Below are positions 6,355 through 9,741 of a DNA stretch of 9,741 nt, one piece after another (positions within the stretch are counted from its first letter, which is position 1; every line of letters starts with the position of its first letter). A model generated the notes under the pieces. It was not told the DNA's origin, made no database searches, and saw only the letters and a list, made by a program, of their open reading frames with translations. A program made the position numbers and the translations under genes. The DNA is taken from assembly GCA_947307285.1 (NCBI GenBank), contig CAMZIS010000029.1, forward strand, positions 1-9,741, in the 5' to 3' direction. The DNA comes from an uncultured Peptococcaceae bacterium (GTDB lineage Bacteria; Bacillota; Dehalobacteriia; UBA4068).

Positions 6355-6577
6355 CTTTCAGATCCCCGTTATCGTAAATATTGAGAACGTCGCCGGGAAT
6401 GATGATCACGGTCTCGTAACCCTTGCCCCGGGCGCGGCTGTAGGTAGTGGCCACAGAGCTTTCGGAGATGCCCAGCCGTTTGGCGATGGCAGCGGCGGAA
6501 GCGCCCATTTCCTTCATGGTGACCACTTGCTTTTCCCGGAAACTAAGGTTCTGCGCGTTGCGGATCTCGATCTTCAT
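6347..6577 (-). CDS. Small HTH protein, sigma-70 region 4 / LuxR-like
   Basis: This 76-residue protein is made mostly of one helix-turn-helix. LSFREKQVVTMKEMG (residues 11-25) and the pattern AAAIAKRLGISESSVATTYSRARGK (28-52) resemble region 4 of sigma factors and LuxR-type output domains. The core sigma regions 2-3 and any receiver domain are missing. The C-terminal tail (TVIIIPGDVLNIYDNGD) is not recognised. It probably binds DNA; its target is unknown. It is the first gene after a promoter that carries DnaA boxes, and it overlaps divIC by 8 bp. The ATG at 6577 has only a weak ribosome-binding site (GGTAG), so expression may be low. The family of small sigma-like proteins that includes YlxM shows similar helices, but this protein lacks that family's length. 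Confidence 0.7.
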   Translation of the reverse strand: MKIEIRNAQNLSFREKQVVTMKEMGASAAAIAKRLGISESSVATTYSRARGKGYETVIIIPGDVLNIYDNGDLKDD

Positions 6578-6612
6578 TGTGCTACCGGACGATGGTTTGC
6601 TTCAATCAGAAA

Positions 6613-6649
6613 CTATCCACATTATATCAACAAATTGTGGATAAATCAA
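6613..6649 (-). promoter_or_regulatory. Promoter of the HTH-divIC operon with two inverted DnaA boxes
   Basis: On the minus strand TTGATT (6644-6649) and TATAAT (6621-6626) are exactly 17 bp apart, a good sigma-A promoter. TTATCCACA, the perfect DnaA-box consensus, reads on the minus strand at 6636-6644 and fills part of the spacer. CTATCCACA, one mismatch from consensus, reads on the plus strand at 6613-6621 and touches the -10. The two form an 8-bp inverted repeat (TATCCACA / TGTGGATA) with 14 bp between. DnaA bound here would cover the polymerase site, so repression is the simplest inference. Confidence 0.8.
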
Positions 6650-6668
6650 GTACAAAATTGCTATAAAA

Positions 6669-7196
6669 TTATATTTTTTCCTGCCCGTTTCCCGTCGTTT
6701 GTCCATCCTGGGATGGCGCTTTTTTGCGGCGTTCAAGGCTGCGGCGGATAAGCATTTTTGCCTGTTTGATCTTACGCTGTGTTCCTGCCTCCCCCCGGGC
6801 GACCAGACGCAGCAGCGGATCGGGACGGGGCTGCTTTTTCTTGACGCCGGCAGCATCAGCTGTCTTTTCCGCCTGTCTTTGGCGGAGCGGCTTTATGCGG
6901 GGCAGACGCAAAGGCGGCAGCAGGCGGAACAAAAAGAAGCCGCCGGCCAGCCACAGAAAATCCCGGGGCCGCAGGCCGCCGTCGGTAAAAGTGAACCAGA
7001 AGACGATGAGCAGTGCGGCGGTGCTGAGGGAAAACAGCAGGTCCGGCAACAGCCAGTCCCGGGGACGCCGGGTGCGGGGCCGGTAGAGACCGGAGTACAG
7101 ACGCCAGCACAAACCAAGCAGAGCGCCGCCGCCAAGGCCGGCCAGAAAAACGCGGACCTGGGCCAGCAGCCAGTCCGTGCCCGCGACAAAGCTCAT
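6669..7196 (-). CDS. yabQ: Spore cortex biosynthesis protein YabQ
   Basis: YabQ is a membrane protein needed for spore cortex assembly in B. subtilis, where it localises to the outer forespore membrane. The 175 residues carry several hydrophobic segments in the first 95: LAQVRVFLAGLGGGALLGL with the WRLYSGLYRP motif, PDLLFSLSTAALLIVFWFTF, and DFLWLAGGFFLFRLLPPL. The remainder is a strongly basic, hydrophilic tail. Its ATG (7194-7196) overlaps the yabP stop as ATGA and has no Shine-Dalgarno of its own, so it should be translated by coupling to yabP. No terminator follows it before the next promoter. The tail is less conserved, and the assignment rests on the N-terminal half plus the position next to yabP. 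Confidence 0.82.
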   Translation of the reverse strand: MSFVAGTDWLLAQVRVFLAGLGGGALLGLCWRLYSGLYRPRTRRPRDWLLPDLLFSLSTAALLIVFWFTFTDGGLRPRDFLWLAGGFFLFRLLPPLRLPRIKPLRQRQAEKTADAAGVKKKQPRPDPLLRLVARGEAGTQRKIKQAKMLIRRSLERRKKAPSQDGQTTGNGQEKI

Positions 7197-7474
7197 TTCA
7201 ACAGGCGGGACAGAGCTTTTTTGCTTTTATGCCGCACGCTGCGCTCTTCCCGGCTTTTGACGAAGGCCACGCTGTCGATGCGGCCGCTGACCTCCACCCT
7301 GCCCTGGTCCAGATCCAAAGAGCCTATCTGCAGCCCTTCGCCGCTGATCTCGACGCCGCCCAGTTCGCTGTCCAGCGCGATCAGCTGCTCATCAAAGCTG
7401 TCCACAGCCTTCACCCCGGTCAGGGCCAGCTGGCTCCGGTCCTCCAATAACAGTCTTTGCCTGCTTTCAGCCAT
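7193..7474 (-). CDS. yabP: Sporulation protein YabP
   Basis: YabP is a small sporulation protein of spore-forming Bacillota, controlled by sigma-E in B. subtilis and always found with yabQ there. The 93 residues fit the family: a RQRLLLEDRSQLALTGVKAVDSFDE start, then short beta-rich repeats (GVEISGEGLQIGSLDLDQGRVEVSGRIDSV) typical of YabP/YqfC. ATG 7474 is preferred because GAGGAGGGA (7480-7488) lies 5 bases upstream; the longer frame to GTG 7492 would run through that site. It is separated from rqcP by a terminator, so yabPQ are transcribed from their own promoter. Confidence 0.87.
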   Translation of the reverse strand: MAESRQRLLLEDRSQLALTGVKAVDSFDEQLIALDSELGGVEISGEGLQIGSLDLDQGRVEVSGRIDSVAFVKSREERSVRHKSKKALSRLLK

Positions 7475-7495
7475 AAGGGTCCCTCCTCGCACTCT

Positions 7496-7523
7496 ATCCT
7501 ATGCTGCGACCTGCCGTTTAGAC
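7496..7523 (-). promoter_or_regulatory. Possible sporulation-type promoter of yabPQ
   Basis: On the minus strand GTCTAAA (7517-7523) and CATAGGAT (7496-7503) are 13 bp apart. They resemble, imperfectly, sigma-E elements (-35 GTCATATT-like, -10 CATACAAT-like). No convincing sigma-A promoter is seen between the terminator and yabP. This is a weak call supported mainly by the known regulation of yabP. Confidence 0.3.
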
Positions 7524-7525
7524 AT

Positions 7526-7553
7526 AAAAAAAGCGCCGCCCCAAAGGGCGGCG
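7526..7553 (-). terminator. Terminator after mazG-rqcP
   Basis: An 8-bp all-G/C stem (CGCCGCCC with GGGCGGCG, 7534-7553) around a 4-base loop is followed on the minus strand by seven T (7526-7532). It lies 14 bases past the rqcP stop and isolates yabPQ from the upstream genes. Confidence 0.93.
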
Positions 7554-7567
7554 TTACGATATGCGGT

Positions 7568-7828
7568 TCAGTCTTCCAGCCGGTTTTCGCCGATGATGCG
7601 GTACATGGTGGGGCAGAGCTCCACTCGCATGCTTTCGGCCACCAGCAGCACCTCGGCTTCGGTGACCTTGCCAGCATAGGTGATGGCCAGTTTATCGCCG
7701 GGCTTCACGTCGCTGCCGGCCTTGGCCGGGCGGCCGTTGACCGTGATGCGGCCGGCGTCGCACACTTCCTTGGCCACGGTGCGGCGTTTGATCAGCCGCG
7801 ACACCTTGAGCCACTTATCCAGGCGCAT
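7568..7828 (-). CDS. rqcP: RqcP/YabO, S4-domain RNA-binding protein
   Basis: RqcP (YabO, Hsp15-like) binds the 50S subunit carrying an obstructed nascent chain and, with RqcH, drives the addition of alanine tails in ribosome quality control. The 86 residues are almost entirely the S4 fold: MRLDKWLKVSRLIKRRTVAKE (1-21), then CDAGRITVNGRPAKAGSDVKPGD (23-45), the RNA-binding loop and strand of S4 domains. ATG 7828 is supported by AGGAGA about 7 bases upstream, inside the end of mazG (14-bp overlap). The neighbour order mazG-rqcP is that of many Bacillota, but the HU gene that often sits between them is absent. RqcH is not in the window. Confidence 0.92.
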   Translation of the reverse strand: MRLDKWLKVSRLIKRRTVAKEVCDAGRITVNGRPAKAGSDVKPGDKLAITYAGKVTEAEVLLVAESMRVELCPTMYRIIGENRLED

Positions 7829-8639
7829 TGTTCTTCTCCTTTTCTTTGGCCTGCCGCCACAGCTCCTCCAGCCGGGAAGTATCGCAGCTCTCCCAGGTCA
7901 GGCCCTGACGGTCCAGGCTCTCTTCGATATAGTTGAACCTCGATATGAATTTGCGATTAGTATGGCGCAGGGCCTGCTCGGCGTCGATATCGTAAAACCG
8001 GGCCAGGTTGACGGCGGCGAAGATCATGTCGCCCAGCTCGTCCAGGGCCTCTTCCTTATCGGTCGCGGCGCGCAGCTCCGCCGTTTCCTCGGCCAGCTTG
8101 CGCCAGGACCCTTCCCGGTCCGCCCAGTCGAAGCCCACGCGGTGGGCCTTGTCCTGCACCTTTTGGGCCATCATCAGAGCAGGCAGGTTGTCGTTGACGT
8201 CCATCAGGCCCCGCTTTTCGGCCCGGGAGTCTTTGCGCTCGCGAGCCTTGATGGCCTCCCACATGGACAGCACCTGATCCGGATCGTCGGCCGAAGCCTC
8301 GCCGAAGATGTGGGGATGACGCCGCACCATTTTATCGCAGATGGAGTCCAGCACGTCGTCGATGGTAAAGCTGCCCCGTTCCGCTGCCAGCTGAGCGTGG
8401 AAAACTACCTGCAGCAGGGCGTCGCCCAGCTCGTCGCAGAGCGACTCGTCGCTGCCGCGATCGATGGCGTCCAGCACCTCGTAGACCTCTTCCAGAAAGT
8501 ACCGTTTAAGCGACTCATGATCCTGGGCCTTATCCCAGGGGCAGCCCTCCGGCGAACGCAGGGTGGCCATGATCCCCACCAGACGCTGCCATTTGGCCGG
8601 ATCGCACCGGCCAGGCGCTTTGAGCTTATTTTCCGTCAT
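7815..8639 (-). CDS. mazG: Nucleoside triphosphate pyrophosphohydrolase MazG
   Basis: MazG hydrolyses (d)NTPs to NMP and pyrophosphate, cleaning the nucleotide pool. The 274 residues are close to E. coli MazG (263) and hold two all-alpha MazG domains. The first has GCPWDKAQDH (32-41), EEVYE (50-54) and CDELGDALLQVVFH (68-81), the EExxE…ExxD metal site. The second repeats EETAE (184-188) and DELGDMIFAAVN (200-211), so both sites look intact. The N-terminal tetrapyrrole methylase domain that B. subtilis YabN carries is missing. The start overlaps the lipoprotein stop as ATGA, with no well-spaced Shine-Dalgarno, which implies translational coupling. Confidence 0.94.
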   Translation of the reverse strand: MTENKLKAPGRCDPAKWQRLVGIMATLRSPEGCPWDKAQDHESLKRYFLEEVYEVLDAIDRGSDESLCDELGDALLQVVFHAQLAAERGSFTIDDVLDSICDKMVRRHPHIFGEASADDPDQVLSMWEAIKARERKDSRAEKRGLMDVNDNLPALMMAQKVQDKAHRVGFDWADREGSWRKLAEETAELRAATDKEEALDELGDMIFAAVNLARFYDIDAEQALRHTNRKFISRFNYIEESLDRQGLTWESCDTSRLEELWRQAKEKEKNNAPG

Positions 8640-9052
8640 TGTACGAACAGACCTACCAGTTCGTTGTTTTCGGTGAAAGTGATGGTATAGATCACTTTTT
8701 TGTTCTCATAGGCGCAGCGCAAAGCCAGGATGCCCAGCTCCATGCCGCTGTTTTTGTCCTGGCTGCCGGCCACGGCGTGAGTCTTGAAGCCTTCGAATTT
8801 GCCAAATTCATCCAGCACCGGGTCCAGCTGTTCCGCCAGCTCAGCGGCGGTGACGTCGCCCAGCAGCTCCTGGTCGAACATGGCAAGGACCGCCTCGTAA
8901 TCCCGGGCGTTGCACAGCTCCACCACCTGACAGCCCTTTTCGTACATGGCCTCCTCGTCGAAACCCGGCGCCAGCTGGTGACAGGCGGTCAGCATGAACA
9001 GGCAAAGCAGCAGCGTCAGTACCAGCACGCCGCGGCGCAGATTCTTTTTCAT
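8636..9052 (-). CDS. DUF3887-type lipoprotein
   Basis: This is a predicted secreted lipoprotein of 138 residues. A basic start (MKKNLRRG), a hydrophobic stretch (VLVLTLLLCLFML) and the lipobox LTAC place a lipidated cysteine near residue 24. The mature part resembles the DUF3887 domain: a helical half (MYEKGCQVVELCNARDYEAV…) and a beta half with GKFEGF and the final ITFTENNELVGLFV. No catalytic residues are evident; related domains are thought to bind ligands or proteins. ATG 9052 is preferred over GTG 9076 because the AAAGGAAA run lies upstream of it, while nothing lies upstream of the GTG. It leads the unit, overlapping mazG by 4 bp. Resemblance to DUF3887 was judged by eye. Confidence 0.75.
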   Translation of the reverse strand: MKKNLRRGVLVLTLLLCLFMLTACHQLAPGFDEEAMYEKGCQVVELCNARDYEAVLAMFDQELLGDVTAAELAEQLDPVLDEFGKFEGFKTHAVAGSQDKNSGMELGILALRCAYENKKVIYTITFTENNELVGLFVQ

Positions 9053-9075
9053 CGCTATTTTTCCTTTCCTTTTCA

Positions 9076-9092
9076 CCGGTCAGACGAACCGG
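9076..9092. repeat. Short inverted repeat upstream of the lipoprotein gene
   Basis: CCGGT-N7-ACCGG lies between the divergent genes, 23 bases ahead of the lipoprotein start. No good sigma-A promoter for the lipoprotein unit was found; TAGAAT on the minus strand near 9121-9126 is a possible -10 without a matching -35. Confidence 0.35.
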
Positions 9093-9170
9093 GAGATAAA
9101 TCTTCTTTTCCAAACTTTTATTCTACGCTTCTCCGGCCGTACCTGCCCCATAAAAAAATTAGCCTATCTC

Positions 9171-9199
9171 TGGACAAAAGGTATGTATTTAGTTATAAT
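9171..9199 (+). promoter_or_regulatory. Sigma-A-type promoter of the class V aminotransferase
   Basis: TGGACA (9171-9176) and a perfect TATAAT (9194-9199) are exactly 17 bp apart. Transcription should start near 9206, giving an untranslated leader of about 73 bases. Confidence 0.85.
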
Positions 9200-9222
9200 A
9201 GAAAAGTTAAAAACTGCTTTTT

Positions 9223-9258
9223 TCGTATAGGTTCATCGTATAACGAATAAGCTTATTC
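9223..9258 (+). promoter_or_regulatory. Operator-like repeats in the aminotransferase leader
   Basis: TCGTATA occurs twice (9223-9229, 9236-9242), and the second copy lies in TCGT-ATA-ACGA (9236-9246). This abuts a perfect 14-bp palindrome, GAATAAGCTTATTC (9245-9258), which ends 7 bases before the Shine-Dalgarno. The set lies downstream of the promoter, so it could be a repressor site or an RNA hairpin near the ribosome-binding site. Confidence 0.5.
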
Positions 9259-9278
9259 TACCTTCAGGAGGTTTTACT

Positions 9279-9741
9279 ATGCATAAGCAACTGTTTATTC
9301 CGGGCCCCGTGGACTGCCGTCCTGACGTGCTGGAAAAACTGGCCACTCCCATGATCGGCCACCGCAGCGCCGACTGCTCCGCTTTGCAGGAAAGCATCAG
9401 CGGCAAAGTCCAGAAACTGTTCCAGACCGAGAACACCATCGTGCTGTCTACCACTTCCGGCTCCGGTCTGATGGAGTCCGCCATTCGTTGCTGTTCCGCT
9501 AAAAAAGCCGCCGTTTTCTCCGTGGGCGCCTTTGGCGACCGCTGGTACAAGATGGCTGTGGGCAACGGCAAGCCCGCCGATAAGTTCCGGGTGGAATTCG
9601 GCGACTACACCCGCCCCGAAGAAGTTGAAAAAGCTCTGGCTACCGGCGAATACGACCTGATCACCGTCACTCATAACGAGACCAGCACCGGCGTGATGAA
9701 TCCTGTGGGCGAGATCGCTGAAGTGGTGCGCAAATATCCGG
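9279..9741 (+). CDS. Class V aminotransferase (alanine-glyoxylate / serine-pyruvate type), partial
   Basis: This is the first 154 residues of a pyridoxal-phosphate aminotransferase of the alanine-glyoxylate / serine-pyruvate family; the gene continues past the window end. Family signatures are FIPGPVDC (6-13), PMIGHRSADC (24-33), TTSGSGLMESAI (58-69, cofactor phosphate loop), SVGAFGDRW (81-89) and THNETSTGVMNP (131-142). The cofactor lysine lies beyond the window. ATG 9279 has a perfect AGGAGG (9266-9271) 7 bases upstream. Enzymes of this type take part in glycine, serine and glyoxylate metabolism. In many anaerobic Bacillota they precede a phosphoglycerate-dehydrogenase-like gene, which the sequence beyond the window would show. 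Confidence 0.9.
   Translation, partial: MHKQLFIPGPVDCRPDVLEKLATPMIGHRSADCSALQESISGKVQKLFQTENTIVLSTTSGSGLMESAIRCCSAKKAAVFSVGAFGDRWYKMAVGNGKPADKFRVEFGDYTRPEEVEKALATGEYDLITVTHNETSTGVMNPVGEIAEVVRKYP

Noticed and set aside
1..9741. CRISPR array, insertion sequence or integrase gene
   Set aside because: No regularly spaced repeats, transposase or integrase motifs were found; the only mobile-element hint is the tRNA 3'-end duplication.

Overview
The window comes from a G+C-rich Bacillota (Firmicutes) chromosome, probably an anaerobe. The evidence is gene content: yabP and yabQ, two genes of the spore-forming lineages, sit in the region where such genomes keep mazG, rqcP (yabO) and divIC. Coding density is high, Shine-Dalgarno sequences are strong, and intrinsic terminators end several units. 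A Negativicutes or related Clostridia-like host fits, but that is inference; no taxonomic marker gene is present.

Layout. (1) 43-2036, plus strand: a promoter, a YdcF/DUF218 membrane protein whose reading frame is broken near 330-345, then a TM1586-type nitroreductase, ending at a bidirectional terminator (2043-2076). (2) 2104-2787, minus: a lone cobalt-precorrin-2 C20-methyltransferase. (3) 2870-3142: tRNA-Leu(CAA) on the minus strand with its promoter and terminator. A second copy of the tRNA 3' end lies 149 bp downstream, with stacked hairpins between the two copies. (4) 3149-5952, minus: a Ppx/GppA phosphatase with a near-consensus promoter, then a type Ic aspartate aminotransferase-like enzyme and an MgtC/SapB membrane protein. 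(5) 5965-9052, minus: a cell-cycle, sporulation and translation-quality cluster in the order DUF3887 lipoprotein, mazG, rqcP, terminator, yabP, yabQ, promoter with DnaA boxes, small HTH protein, divIC, terminator. (6) 9171-9741, plus: a divergent promoter and operator-like palindrome ahead of a class V aminotransferase that runs off the window.

How the genes fit together. Genes inside the cluster are tightly packed: ATGA or short overlaps join the lipoprotein to mazG, mazG to rqcP, yabP to yabQ, and the HTH gene to divIC. A terminator separates the housekeeping part (mazG-rqcP) from yabPQ. The HTH-divIC pair has its own promoter. One perfect and one near-perfect DnaA box, in inverted orientation, lie over its -10 and spacer, which suggests that division-gene expression is tied to DnaA activity. 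This is the most interesting signal in the window. The second is the tRNA-Leu 3'-end duplication, which resembles the scar of a site-specific integration.
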